From the NCBI RefSeq assembly GCF_002994745.2, contig NC_037090.1:7375501-7439500 (forward strand): a DNA stretch of 64,000 nt. The letters run 5' to 3'. The stretch is from Rosa chinensis (Eukaryota; Streptophyta; Magnoliopsida; Rosales; Rosaceae). The notes below the pieces were generated by a model, which saw nothing but the letters and a program-made list of their open reading frames with translations, ran no database searches and was not told the origin of the DNA. Within the stretch, counting starts at the first letter, position 1. The number at the start of each line of letters is the position of its first letter. The position numbers and the translations under genes are program-made. Positions 1 to 12,670 of this stretch are shown here, one piece after another.

Positions 1-253
1 AAAAAAAAAAAACTTGCAGAGCTTGCTGCACGAATGCACTTTTCATGTTCTATTGTGGTATTGCTATTGATTTATTCATTTTATTTCTTCTTGTAGTTCT
101 CCACTATTTCAATTGCATTACAAAGTTCTATCAATTTGGCTGATCATTCACTCTATTTACAGTATCACCTGCTGAGTTATGTATACTCTCTTATTTAGCA
201 TAAAGCGAATTGATGACCATGTAATGCAAATAAGCCATTTGATAGAACTTTGT

Positions 254-1701
254 TCATTGGAGAACCAAATGGTGGCAACTTTTATCAACGACCTTAACTT
301 CTGCACGGTCGAAATACCAATCTCCGACGGACTGTGAGATTGTCTGCAAAACGTTCATCACACATAACATTAGATGCTGTAGAACTCTAAAGAAGATATT
401 GCATGATAACTTGTTTGGTGGTTTATGCTGCATGGTAACTTAATGTTTACTGCTGGATCAAGCTCACCTTGTTTCCAATGATTGTAGAATTGGCAGCATA
501 CCACGTTAGCTGAAACTGAGACTGACAGTGTGCATAGCATGAATCTATAAATATCCCACTTTGATTAGACTTTGAGAATGGCTTTAGTGCCTGTAGCATT
601 TGACTCCTGAATCCTGTTTTGATAGAAAACTCATGTTATAGCAGTACAGGTTTAGTAATAACTGTGTTTCTGAAGCTGCAAGAAAGAGTTCAACTGCTCA
701 TAATGGGAATACCTTGCAGAATATGCAACTGAGTTGGGGAACAGTTGGTAACGTTTAATTTGCAACTGTTCCATAAGCCGTTGGGATCAGCTGATGCTGG
801 GACTAAGCTGAATTGGAACTAATTTCAAGTCGGAAGATACAAAGGTTAATGCAATTAATCGTCTAGTAATGTGCTTCCGATAGTACTAAAAAATAAACAA
901 TTACCTGAAAAGAATCATATGCTGAGTTAAGTATAAACAGCGGGGTTTTAATGCCGGCAAGTAAGTTCTGAGGGAAGAAGCACTGCAATGCAGGACAAAA
1001 TAAAGGGGTTGGGGTAAGCTGAATGTCCTCGTTAAAACAAGCAGCAGTGAACAACCTCTATTTTCAAATTAAACATTGTAAGAGGAAATGCAGAGAAACA
1101 AATACCGAAGTAGGATCGAGGCGACTAGTACAAAAGTGTGGCAGATTTTCTTTCACCCCCTGTGATAAATCACAACAGTTTCTATAAGCATAAATTACAT
1201 AATTTGGTGATCAAAGTATCAATCAGGACTTTTTTTTTTTTTCACTTTGTATGCAGTTATATGGATGATATTAAATTGAAGTAGGAGGGTTTGGATCAAG
1301 TTTGACTTGGCCACGAATGTGGTGAATTAATACCTGCAAGCTTACAACATTACTGAAAAAATTCCTGAATGTTGGTGCACCAGATATGTCAACCCTACAA
1401 TACCATTCGAACAAAAATTTAGGTGTTAATGACTAGCTAGGAACATGCATATATGCATATCAAATAATCAATAATGCAGGAAAGAATAAGGGGACACTAC
1501 TCACGAGTCAAGGAAAAATCCAGCATCACTGAGGCACTTCACTTCAGTATTTCTTCGAAATAATCCCCGGAACTTATCACAGTGCAAAATAGATGTCAGA
1601 CCTCCAGCAGAGCAACCAGAAATAAGAGCCTGAAATAGGAGTGAAATATATGTTGCAAATATGTCATGATATGGGACAGAAAAGCCATTAGATGGGATCA
1701 A

Positions 1702-1735
<34 letters not shown>

Positions 1736-2901
1736 TAAGCAAGAGCAGATATCACACCTTCTTGGCGTGGCGCATGCCCAATGACATCAATTTTTCCATT
1801 GCAGCCAACCAAATGCGATGTCCTCTAAATTGCAGTTGTGCTTCCTAAAAGCAGAATGAAGTAGTATATTTTAGCATCCAGTGTACACATACGAGACTAG
1901 GTTATTCTCTTTCACCTACATCTCCCATACTCTTCCTAAGTTCATATGGTTTAACTTGGTGCAAATCTGTAGATATATGGGAAACAGATGGAGAAGTATA
2001 AGGTAAATGTAAATGGCAAGAACATCCTGCGAACCTTATTTTCACTGTCCCCAGAAAAAGAAGCACCGTCACAAGAGGGAAGCATTACTCTATTCCAGTT
2101 GAAGAAATCTGCAATCCCATATATTATGATAAGGCAAAGGGTCAAGACGGCTAAACCAAGAGCATTATTAGCCTTTGACAGTTAAACATAAAGTTGGAGG
2201 TGGAAACCTGGATTTTCTTCAGCTTTATAGCTTAGTAGTCCGGTGAATCCTGTCTCTGGTAGCATGAAATTTGATGATCCGAGCTGCGTTTTCTTGCGAG
2301 CAACACAATCCGTGATGTTGCCACACCATCCTCCTCCCTGCCACAACATGTTTTATAAACATACTTCCGGCAAGAAGATGGATATGATGCTACAAGCCTA
2401 CAACTATACATTATAAAATTTGTTATTGGTTCTGATTTATCTCACAGACCTGAAAGTGAACGAGCCAACTCTTTTTCCCTGACCCGTGTCCCCGATGAAA
2501 ATAATAAGCAGGTAATGTTCCATCCAAGCAGACTGCCAGTAATAAACAAGCAAGTAAATTAGGCCACAGCAAATATGAGATAACAGTAAGTATCTGAAAC
2601 CAGTCACTAGGAAATAATTAACACGGACTAGGACATATATTTATAAATAAATGTACACTCACTGCAACCATGCATAATCTGTTTGCTGCACTAATTTCCA
2701 AGAAATGATAAAAGAAAACAGAAAACTTATGGTACCTGCTCCTTTGGCATCAGCTCCTTGAATGAGGGTTAGTGATACCATCAGAGTGTTATTAATGATT
2801 TCAGTCTTGGGATCTCCTTCATGGCTGTACTGAACAAACCCATCAACCCAGTTGCTGAAAAAAGTTGCTATTACAATGCAAACCCACAAGAACTTCAACA
2901 T
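254..2901 (-). CDS. PAE: Pectin acetylesterase, tandem copy 1 (intact, 12 exons)
   Basis: Secreted CE13 esterase of the PAE/Notum family, which removes acetyl groups from cell-wall pectin. Exons (minus strand, 5' to 3'): 2736-2901, 2450-2532, 2208-2337, 2035-2108, 1758-1844, 1505-1629, 1334-1394, 1106-1159, 905-982, 713-818, 468-613, 254-343. All introns are GT-AG; the sum is 1200 nt, giving 399 aa in frame. The N-terminus ([10 protein letters not shown]...) looks like a signal peptide. Visible motifs are [16 protein letters not shown], the nucleophile motif GCSAGG (exon 6), NSAYDS (probable catalytic Asp, exon 9) and SCHHLV (probable catalytic His, exon 12). The C-terminal CPYPCD segment kept in copy 3 is missing. 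Length is normal for plant PAEs. An intact frame in all exons suggests a working gene; catalytic roles are inferred from the family. Confidence 0.93.
1704..1733. repeat. (TA)n microsatellite in intron 5 of PAE copy 1
   Basis: About 15 TA units lie between exons 5 and 6 of the first pectin acetylesterase gene. A simple sequence repeat, likely polymorphic. Confidence 0.9.
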
Positions 2902-3901
2902 GGCTCTTGATCTTCCTCTGCTTCAATCCCTCTGCCACCCCAAGTCTATAAAAATGAAATTAAATTCCTCAACTGAAATGAATTTTCGTGTACGTCTCAG
3001 TACAGCGTGAATCTCACACATTTTTTAATAGGACTCGAAGCAATATGTACCCAACTTGGCGTAACATATATATCCACTAATTATATTGAAAATCAAGAAC
3101 ATGTTATCTAGATGAAACACCAGCTGTATATTAAATTGAAGGAGAGAAGAAAACCACGGTGGGCTATTCTATCTAGACCTTGAAGTCTGAATAGGACAAG
3201 CCATAATTGGCAAGCATGGCATAAAACTACTAAACAATATCCAATTGACATAGAATGAAATGAACTGTTAAAGAGGGTTCATTTTGATTCTTCTTGGAGT
3301 TGACTGTTCAAAAGTCAGTGGAGTGTGAATGTGAAGTGGTTAATGCTTCAACATGCTCCCTAGTATTAAAGTCCACAAACCATCCTTAGCGTTTTAGCAA
3401 TTTAGTCTGTCAACCTTGTAAATCTGGTTTACCATCCCATCTGTTTATCAATTGCAAACGCAACACATACAGAACAAAAAATGTTTCAATATATATATTT
3501 TTTTCATGTGCTTGATGAATTTCATATTTGAATGTTTTCACAATCAGTCTATGCCTCAATATGAGTTGCAAACATTTTCATTGATATGCTACTGATTTTC
3601 TAGCACCAGAATCAGAATTTTCATCTTCTTTTTTTTTTCATCCCACTTTAAAACGGATACTCGTACAATTATTCCATTCATGTTGTATAGAATCATTTCA
3701 GTTTTCATTTATTGGATACAGAATAATGAAATGAAGCGCTTTCACCAAAGCAGTACAGCAATGCGAAATGCTTCCCGATTGCATCTTGCGCCTCCCAGCA
3801 GCCTTAATTAAATATGTTATTATAGTCTTCATTTCTGTATTTCTTGTTCATGGTAATCTTCTACTGATTCCAAATGCATTAGCCAATTCATAAAACGTTG
3901 C
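2902..3901. other. Intergenic spacer between PAE copies 1 and 2
   Basis: One kilobase of AT-rich DNA holding the promoter of copy 1 (minus strand) and the 3' flank of copy 2. I see no further gene or recognisable element. Confidence 0.6.
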
Positions 3902-6376
3902 TCACTGCGGAACCAAATAGTGGCAACCTTCATCATACACCTTAATTTCTGCCCGATCAAAATACCAATCTCCGACAGATTGTGAGATTGTCTGAAAATT
4001 ATTGATCCCACGTAACGTTCATTAGATAATTAGAAATTCTAATTCTTAAGCACATATGCAAATTTCTTGTAGTTTGTTCTACATAACAACCTCATATATC
4101 AGTTGGATCAAACTCACCTTGGTTCCAATAAGTGTAGAGTTATCAGCATGCCACATCACTTGATACTGAGCTTGACAGTGCGCATAACATGAAGTCACAG
4201 ACATCCCATTTTGTTTAGACTTGGAGATTGGTTTTAGTAGATTCAGCATTTGGTTCCTGTATCCTGTAATGAAAAGAAAAAAATTGAATGTGAAGCTGCT
4301 ATCAGTGTTAAGAGTTCAAACTATTGCTCATGTATGGGATTACCTTTCATTATTTGTAACTGAGATGGAGAACAATTTGTAAGGTTTAGTTTGCAATTAT
4401 CCCACAAACCATTGGGATCTGTTGATGCCGGAACTAAAATGGCGTAAAACTGGTTTCAAGTAAAACACAAGTTAATGAATGCTTCTCAAATAAGATCCTA
4501 TAAACTTGAACAGGTACCTGATATATGTCATATGCTGAATTGAGTATAAATAGTGGTGTTTTGATTCCGGAGATTAAGTTCTGAGGGAAGAAGCACTGCA
4601 AGGAAGGAAATTAAAAAGGGAAGGTTGGACACTGAATCAGTTTAGAGCTAGCAAAGCAGTAATGGACAATTTATCAATTTCCAATCTTTATCAAATAGTG
4701 CAAGAGAAAAGATGAAATAAATACCGAAGTAGGGTCAAGGTGTCTAGTACAAAAGCGTGGCAGATTTTTTTTCACCCCCTGTGATAAGTCGTGATTTTCC
4801 ATAAGCATACATTAAAAGCATGATGCCCTAGCTTATAGTAGAAAAAGGCCAGGAATACAAGATGGACTTGATTTAAACAAAGTGATACCTGCAAGCTTAC
4901 TACACCACTAAAAAAATTTCTGAATGTAGGTTCACCAGAAATATCGACCCTACAATTCCATACAGGATCACCAATGAAAATTTATTGAACTGTCAATAAC
5001 AAGCTATCAACATGTCTGCATATGGTAATGTAGGTAAGTAAAGGCATATAGAATAGCTAGACTCACTCGTCAGGGAAAAATCCAGCATCACTCAGGCACT
5101 TCACTTTAGTACTTTTTTTAAATAAGCCACGAAACTTATCACAGTGCAAAATAGATGTCAGACCGCCAGCAGAACAACCAGAAATAAGAGCCTGAAAGAG
5201 AAGTCGTTGATAAGTTGCAAAATTGCCATGAGATTGGAACAGAATATAATCAAATAAATCTTAAGCAAGAACATAACTTTACCCTCTTGGCATGGCGCAT
5301 GCCCAATGACATCAACTCTTCCATGAAAGTCAACCACATACGCTGTCCTCTAAAATGTAGTTGTGCTTCCTAAAAGCAACATGAGTCTCTATTTTAGCAT
5401 CTGAGATATGATTGAAAATAGAAAATAGTTAAGTGAGCACTAGCCGATCCATACCCTTATCGGTGTAAACACAACTATATAATCAATACCACTATTTGAG
5501 GTAGAATGCAAATGGAGATCATCCTACACACCTTATTTTCACTGTCCCCAGAATAAGAAGCACCATCACAAGAGGGAATCAGTACTCTATTCCAGTTGAA
5601 AAAATCTGCAATGATGTATGAGATGATAAGGGTCCAAGTCTCAAGAGAGCTAGGTACAGAACACAGTCATCAGCGTTCAACAATCTAACATCAAGTTTGA
5701 TAACGAAACCTGGATTTTCTTCAGCTTTGAAGCTTAATATTCCAGTGAACCCCGTCTCTGGTAACATGTATCTTGATGATCCAAACTGAGTTTTTGTGCG
5801 AGCAACACATTCTGTGATGTTGCTACACCATCCTCCACCCTACCACAACATGAAAATAAGCAAGAGGATATAATGAAACAACAGTGCATGAGTAAACAAA
5901 GTTACTGTTTACCTGAAAGTGAACGACCCAACTATTTGCCCCTGACCCATGTCCACGGTTAAAATAATAAGCAGGCAATGTTCCATCCAAGCAGACTACA
6001 GGAGCCCAAATCACAAGTGATAGGTAGATTGCACCAGAACAAACGAGACAGAACCTCAAAAGTACTTGTATCTAGCATTCTAGCTATCTAAATTCTCAAC
6101 TCACTGTCACTAAGAATTGAGATATGCTTGCCCTAAGTCAGTTTTGCTGCACTAAGTTTCCATTAAAGTGTCCAGAAAATGACAAAAGAAAACAGAACAC
6201 TGAAAAGTACCTGCTCCTTTGGCCTCAGCTCCTCGAATGAGGGTTATCGATACCATCAGTGTGTTATTTATAATTTCAGTTTTGGGATCTCCTCTCTGAC
6301 TGTACTGCACAAACCCATCAACCCATTTGCTGAAACAAAATGCTACTACAATGCAAACCCACAAGAACCTCACCAT
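3902..6376 (-). pseudogene. PAE: Pectin acetylesterase, tandem copy 2, with a 1-bp frameshift in exon 3
   Basis: Same 12-exon layout as copy 1: 6211-6376, 5913-5995, 5710-5840, 5532-5605, 5283-5369, 5067-5191, 4889-4949, 4725-4778, 4518-4595, 4344-4449, 4118-4263, 3902-3991. Every splice site is canonical and every exon length equals copy 1 except exon 3, which is 131 instead of 130 nt. The extra base lies in a run of three T at 5820-5822 (two T in copy 1), just after the GGGWC motif. It shifts the frame and brings in a TGA at 5721-5723, about 120 residues into the protein. Downstream exons still encode GCSAGG (exon 6) and a C-terminal GCHYLV. Either a very recent pseudogene or a homopolymer sequencing error; the preserved remainder makes the second a real possibility. 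Confidence 0.85.
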
Positions 6377-7128
6377 GACGCTTCAACCTCTCTACTACCT
6401 TAGTATGGAAAAACTCGGACTATGAATTCAACTGCTATACCCAACAAGATTGCTGTGTATCAAGTACTGCAGAGTCTCACTAATTATTTTAGGAGGTTGA
6501 AAGCAATGTGTACCCAACTTGCCGATAACAAATCAATTAACTATAGTAAAGGTCTACAACATATTATATAGAAGAACAACCAGCTATATTAGATCCACGG
6601 ATCAAGCAGAAGCAAGCTATGGTGGCCCTTCTTCTATCCCAAAGTCTAAAAGAGACAAGATCGGGAAAGCTATAAACAATATCTAATTGACAGAGAAAAG
6701 AACGTAAAAGAACGACTTCGTTCTTGTTCATTTAGAAGTTGACTGAACAAGATCTGGTTTACCCTTTATGTCTTTATCTCATGCTTAATTCTTCTTCTTT
6801 TCCATTTTACTAATAGATTGGAAAAATGAAACACACAAAGAACTAGTTCCTTGATGTCTGTTGATTTTCCCATTTGGATCATACCACATTGAAAAGGCTG
6901 CAATGAAGAGTTGCAGACATTTTCATTGATGTGCTACTGAATTACTAATACAGGAATGAGTTTATTGGAAACATTACATTAGTACCTAAAAATATGAAGA
7001 CCTTGCTGATGACATTTGCACTTCTCAGCAGGCCTTCAGGTTTATTGTCTTCTATCAATTTCAATTGAATTACAAGACTATTTCATAAGGGGAATAATTA
7101 TTAAAATGTAAAGAGCCAGCTGATTACT
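6377..7128. other. Intergenic spacer between PAE copies 2 and 3
   Basis: AT-rich DNA with the presumed promoter of copy 2 (minus strand) and the 3' flank of copy 3. No other gene or repeat recognised. Confidence 0.6.
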
Positions 7129-10100
7129 CTATGCTTCTTGGAAGACCAGATTATGGCAAGAGTTGTCACAAGGGTATGGACAATCAACTTCCTTAGCACC
7201 CTTAACACCGGTTCGTTCAAAATACCAATCCCCAACAGCTAGTGCAATTGCCTGCATATTGTCGAGATCACACATGGCATTAGATATATCAAACTTGTTG
7301 CTATTGGAACTTAATATATTCATTTCCATGCATCAGGCTCACCTTGTTTCTGATGACTGGAGAATTGTCAGCAAACCATGTATCCTGCCTCTCACTTTGG
7401 CAATGAGCAAAGCATGAATTTATAAACAACCCATTTTTATCAGACTGCGCAAATTGTTTCACTACATTGAGCATTTGATTCCTGAATCCTGTTAGTCATA
7501 AACAAACGATCCAAATTTAGTCACTTTGTTTCATTGCTAGTACGTTTCAAGAGTTAACAGTTCAAATATATGGGGACTACCTTGCAGATATTGAATCTGT
7601 TCTGGGGAACACTTTGCATGATTTAATCTGCAGTTCTTCCAGTAACCGTGAGGATCTGCTGATGGTGGAGCTAAACTGGATTGGATCTGATTTCATGTAG
7701 GGAAATATTAGCATACATTCTTTCACCAAAGCCTAAATTATTTTGTACATTACAAATTTCAGCTAGAATAAAATACTCAGACCCTACAAAATTAAAGAAT
7801 TACCTGCCATGAATCATATGCTGCATTGAGTATAAACAGTGGGGTTTTAATGCTGTTGATTAAGTTCTGAGGGAAGAAGCACTGCAAAAGGAAAACATAA
7901 AGGTACTTTGTCAAAACATAAGAGAAGGTGGTTAGAAATTATTTCTTATGTTTCCACCTATTCTTCAAATCAAGGACTTGAAAAATAAAAAGAAGAAATG
8001 ATTACCGATGTAGGATCAAGATGGTTAAGACAAATGCGTGGTAGAGTTTGTTGCACCCCCTGTGATAATCAGAATAATTTCCACAAGTATACATTCAAAG
8101 CATGGTCCCAAAGCTTACAGAAGAAAAGTCCATGAATCCAAAACTTAAAATTTCAGTAAATAAGATCGGGTCAATACCTGCAAGCCAACAACACCACCAT
8201 ATAAATTCCTGAGTGTGCGTCCACCAGAAACATCAGCCCTACAGGACAAGCAATCAAATTCCAAGTGTCAATAAATATCTAGAATATTTCTCCATAGCAA
8301 CTGTGCACAAAAAGTACGCGCGTCAAGGTTAGTGCTTACGCATCAAGAAACAATCCAGCATCACTTAGGCACTTCACTTTTGTACTTCTTGAAAATAAGC
8401 CCTGGAACTCATCGCAGTGCAAAATAGATGCAAGGCCGCCAGCAGAGCAACCTGAAAGAAGAGCCTGAAATAGGAAGTTAAATAAGTTGCAAGATGTGCC
8501 ATAATATGGGAATGAGAATAGACCATCAGCGAAAGAAATACAATACCTGCTTAGCATAGCGCATGCCCTTTGACATCAAATCTTCCATTGCAGACAACCA
8601 TATACGTTGTCCTCTGAATTGTAGTTGTGCTGCCTGAAACCAGAATCATTACGGTTTAGCATCTGGTATATACATATAAAAAAATTTAATTTAAAAAAAA
8701 AATAAAAATAACATTTATGTACCATTCTTCACTGACAGAATCATGTTGGATTTATTAGTTTTATATATCATAGTTCATTCTCTTCAGTGTACCTCTGTAC
8801 CACTAGTCTTATAGGTGAATCTTTCTGCAACTGTAGATATTGTAATATAGGAAAGTATAGAGGTCAATTTTAAGTCCTATAGAGAAGCACTAGAACCATC
8901 TGAATTTATATCTTCGTTGCTCAACTTATAGCAGCCAACACCACAATGCGGTGAAAAAGATTAAAATCCCACCAACCTTATTTTCACTATCCCCAGAAAA
9001 AGAAGCACCATCACAATAGCGAAGCTTTACTCTATTCCAGTTGAAAAAATCTGCATCATCACCATATGATAAGATAACTGTAAGACTGCTAAATCCACAA
9101 ATAGCCCAAGTACGCAGGATAAGAAGATTTCAGTGTTTGACAATTTAAAATTTAGTTCGAGGAATGAACCTGGATTTTCTTCAGCTTTATTGCTTAGTAT
9201 TCCGGTAAATAGCAACTGTTTTTCCATAAATTTTGATGATCCCCGCCTGGTTGTTTTGCGGTAAACACAATTTCTAATGGTGTTACACCATCCTCCCCCC
9301 TACACAAGATATTTATTCAAGTCAAGTTCTATAAAGTCAGAATTTTAAAAAACCATCTTAAAGATATTTCTTATCACAAGTTCATTAAGCATAAATGTAA
9401 ATGTTAAATGATATGATCAGGAATTGCTATGTAACAGTCAACAACTATACGTAAGTGCATAACTAAATGATGTCACTGTTTCAGATTTATCTCACACACC
9501 TCCAATTGAATAAGCCAGCTATTTGCTCCTGACCCGTACCCACGATGCAAATGATATCCGGGTAGGGTTCCATCCAGGCAGACTGCAAGGGTCAAAAGCA
9601 AAGTAGGTAAATTAGGACAAAAAAAAATGAAACAGATCTCAAAATACAAAAGCATCAAGCGTGTCAAGTCAATTCAATGATCAACTGAACAGTGATTAAG
9701 ACAGGATTTACCAAATGAACTTAAAAACAATAGATTGACAATTACAATGAAAACAACATCACAAGATAGGTCAGGGCACACATAGATTAACACATCTAAC
9801 AACAATTTATGAAAGCGTCTGAAAGGTAGTATGCTACCAATTCCAGCAGGCAGAAGAGAGAATCTTACTCACAGTCTCACACAGTGAACTACAAATTAAG
9901 GAAAACTTGAATTGGAAGGAGAAAAGCAAAGGAAACAGAATTTCAAGTAACAAGCAGGACTGCAATTAATGTTTTCAGGACAACTATTATCATGTAAATG
10001 CAATTTACAGTAAACAATAAATAGATAGAGGACAAAGCAATCCAGATTTAGATTACCATGCCACTAACCACATGCAATCCTATTAACTCAAATAAACCCA

Positions 10101-10413
10101 GAAATGATACTAGACAGAGAAAAGATACAATCTTTATCTACCAAGACCAAGCAAAAAGTCCAAAATTTGGATAAAAAAATAAAGAAAAACACAGTAATGG
10201 TTAGCTAATTATAGGAGTGAATGTACCTGCTCCTTTGGCACCAGCTCCTGGAATAAGGGTTAGTCCTACCATCACCCCAGTTACAGCAGCCTTGGATTCT
10301 CCATAGCCCTCCAACCAGGACAGCTCTGTTTCATTAAAACTATGCTCCGCAAACCCATTAGCCCATTTGGTGAAAACTAGCACTACAACAATGCCAACCC
10401 ACAAAAACTTCAT
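7129..10413 (-). CDS. PAE: Pectin acetylesterase, tandem copy 3 (intact, 12 exons)
   Basis: CE13 pectin acetylesterase, the most canonical of the three. Exons (minus, 5' to 3'): 10227-10413, 9500-9582, 9170-9299, 8977-9050, 8547-8633, 8340-8464, 8178-8238, 8006-8059, 7804-7881, 7581-7686, 7343-7488, 7129-7251. The sum is 1254 nt, giving 417 aa, all introns GT-AG. The start at 10413 ([10 protein letters not shown]) gives a clean signal peptide; an in-frame ATG 10 codons upstream would spoil it. GCSAGG is in exon 6. The C-terminus keeps the typical [14 protein letters not shown] block, lost from copies 1 and 2. Exon 1 is 21 nt longer than in the other copies and intron 1 is about 640 bp. Probably the ancestral-type copy, from which the other two diverged. 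Confidence 0.93.
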
Positions 10414-10528
10414 CTTGGGTCTGCTCTGTTTCAATCTCTCTACCACCTAAGAAATGGAAAAATTGAACCACAGAACAGAAAGATGCAAACTTTGATATTG
10501 CATTCGTGTATTTGTTTCTGGCTGTAAA

Positions 10529-10559
<31 letters not shown>

Positions 10560-10703
10560 GTGTTTTAGCTGGCTACAATTAATCACATTCAATAGCAAAT
10601 CCAGCGAAAGATAGAAGGGTACATGGCCACAAATGAGGCAAGTATGGAAAGGCAATCAAACTCAAAATGTGTAGCCAAAAAATGGAAGAAGGCTCAAAAA
10701 GAG

Positions 10704-10738
<35 letters not shown>

Positions 10739-10808
10739 GGAGAGATCTCGCAGACAGGAGTCTTTGCGAGTGTCTTTTTAAGGTTTTATTACCAGAAGGC
10801 ACGTTTGG
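10414..10808 (-). promoter_or_regulatory. Presumed 5' region of PAE copy 3 with (TA)n and (GA)n tracts
   Basis: Upstream region of the third pectin acetylesterase gene. It carries a TA tract at about 10529-10554 and a GA tract at about 10700-10736. GA/CT tracts near starts are common in plant 5' leaders. No unambiguous TATA box can be told apart from the TA repeat, so promoter function is inferred from position only. Confidence 0.45.
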
Positions 10809-12416
10809 AATCTCAATTACGTAACATTATTAATTCCAGCGGTGGGGAGAGCTAAATCTACAGCCTTGGCTGTTTCACAGACGACTTTTGGCCGTTGATG
10901 AGGGTTTAGTAAAAGATGATTATGACTGCACAATGGAAATTGGGGTCCAGATTTGGAGGGAAAAAGACTGATTTGGTTATCTGGAGAGCGGGAGAGGGGA
11001 TGTGGGAGTGGTTAAATTATGCTAGCTAGGCCCGCAATTAAGGCGATTAACTCCGTAGTTAGTATGACGTTAAATTTCAGTCGATTATTACAACAATAAC
11101 TACGCACAATGATTACGATTATAAGTGCGCAATGAATGACCATCATAAATACGCAATGAATGACCATCATAAATACGCAATTATTAACCGTTATTAGTGC
11201 AGTAATAATTGTCATCATAAGTGTATAAATAAATGTAGTCATAAAAGCAAAAATAATGACGGTTTGTTCCCCAAGTAAGTCATCACTTCGGCTCGACGTC
11301 CTAGTAATCAATCGAATTCCAACTCTCTCTACTCCACTACTAAGAAACGTAACATTATTAATTCCAGGAATCTCAATTACGTAACATTATTAATTCCAGC
11401 AGTAGGGAGAGCTAAAGCTACAGCCTTGGCTATTTCACATACGACTTTTGGCCGTTGATGAGGGTTTAGTAAAAGATGATTATGACTGCACAATGGAAAC
11501 TGGGTCCAGATTTGGAGGGAAAAAGAGTGATTTGGTTATCTGGAGAGCGGGAGAGGGGATGTGGGAGTGGTTAAATTCTGCTAGCTAGGCCCGCAATTAA
11601 GGCGATTAACTCCATAGTTAGTATGACGTTAAATTTCAGTCATGAATGCGTCGATTATTACAACAATAACTACGCACAATGATTACAATTATAAGTGCGC
11701 AATGAATGACCATCATAAATACGCAATGAATAACCATCGTAAATACACAATTATTAACCGTTATTAGTGCAGTAATAATTGTCATCATAAGTGTGTAAAT
11801 AAATGTAGTCATAAAAGCAGAAATAATGGCGGTTTGTTCCCTAAGTAAGTCATCACTTCGGCTCGACGTCCTGGTAATCCATCGAATTCCAACTCTCTCT
11901 ACTCCACTACTAAGAAACATAACATTATTAATTCCAGAAATCTCAATTACGTAACATTATTAATTCCAGTGGTAGGGAGAGCTAAAGCTACAGCCTTGGC
12001 TGTTTCACATACGACTTTTGGCCTTTGATGAGGATTTAGTAAAAGATGATTATGACTGCACAATGGAAACTGGGGTCCAGATTTGGAGGGAAAAAGAGTG
12101 ATTTGGTTATCTGGAGAGCAGGAGAGGGGATGTGGGAATGGTTAAATTCTGCTAGCTAGGCCCGCAATTAAGGCGATTAACTCCGTAGTTAGTATGACGT
12201 TAAATTTCAGTCATGAATGCGGCGATTATTACAACAATAATTACGCACAATGATTACTATTATAAGTGCGTAATGAATGCCTATCATAAATACGCAATGA
12301 ATAACCATCGTAAGTACGCAATTATTAACCGTTATTAGTGCAGTAATAATTGTCATCATAAATGTGTAAATAAATGTAGCCATAAAAGCAGAAATAATGG
12401 CGGTTTGTTCCCCAAG
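10809..12416. repeat. Partial tandem triplication, units of about 560-570 bp, across a solo-LTR left border
   Basis: Units start at about 10809, 11368 and 11939, each opening with a form of GAATCTCAATTAC and then TAACATTATTAATTCCAG. Each contains non-LTR flank followed by GGGGA and the LTR start TGTGGGA (LTR starts at 11001, 11571 and 12131). The first two units end within the LTR; the third continues after the Harbinger insertion, at 19050. Each unit also has an internal minisatellite of about 21 bp around CATAAATACGCAATGAATGAC. ORFs of 75-99 codons on the minus strand here are repeat-derived and not genes. Confidence 0.85.
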
Positions 12417-12670
12417 TAAGGGGGGTGTATTCAATTTGGATTTTAAATGATTCTATTTGACTTTTTATAATTCATGGATTCTCATGGACTTTGCAGAATC
12501 CACGGATTGTTTTAATTCCATATAGATTTGAACAAATTCTACTATATTTTATTGGTAAGATTTATTTGGATTTTAACAGATTCTACTATATTGTATTAGC
12601 AAGATTTTTTTTTTACTGGTTACAAATTCATATATAAGGATAACTTATATCTCAATTCCCAAACATAGTT

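Noticed and set aside
5710..5840. Alternative splicing that would cure the PAE copy 2 frameshift
   Set aside because: The natural acceptor sits right before GGGWC and no nearby alternative site restores the frame without losing this motif.
10809..12416. CRISPR-like regularly spaced repeats
   Set aside because: Plant DNA; units are about 565 bp with no spacer structure.
11012..12434. Repeated 75-99-codon minus-strand ORFs
   Set aside because: Frames follow the tandem repeat units and an internal minisatellite; not independent genes.
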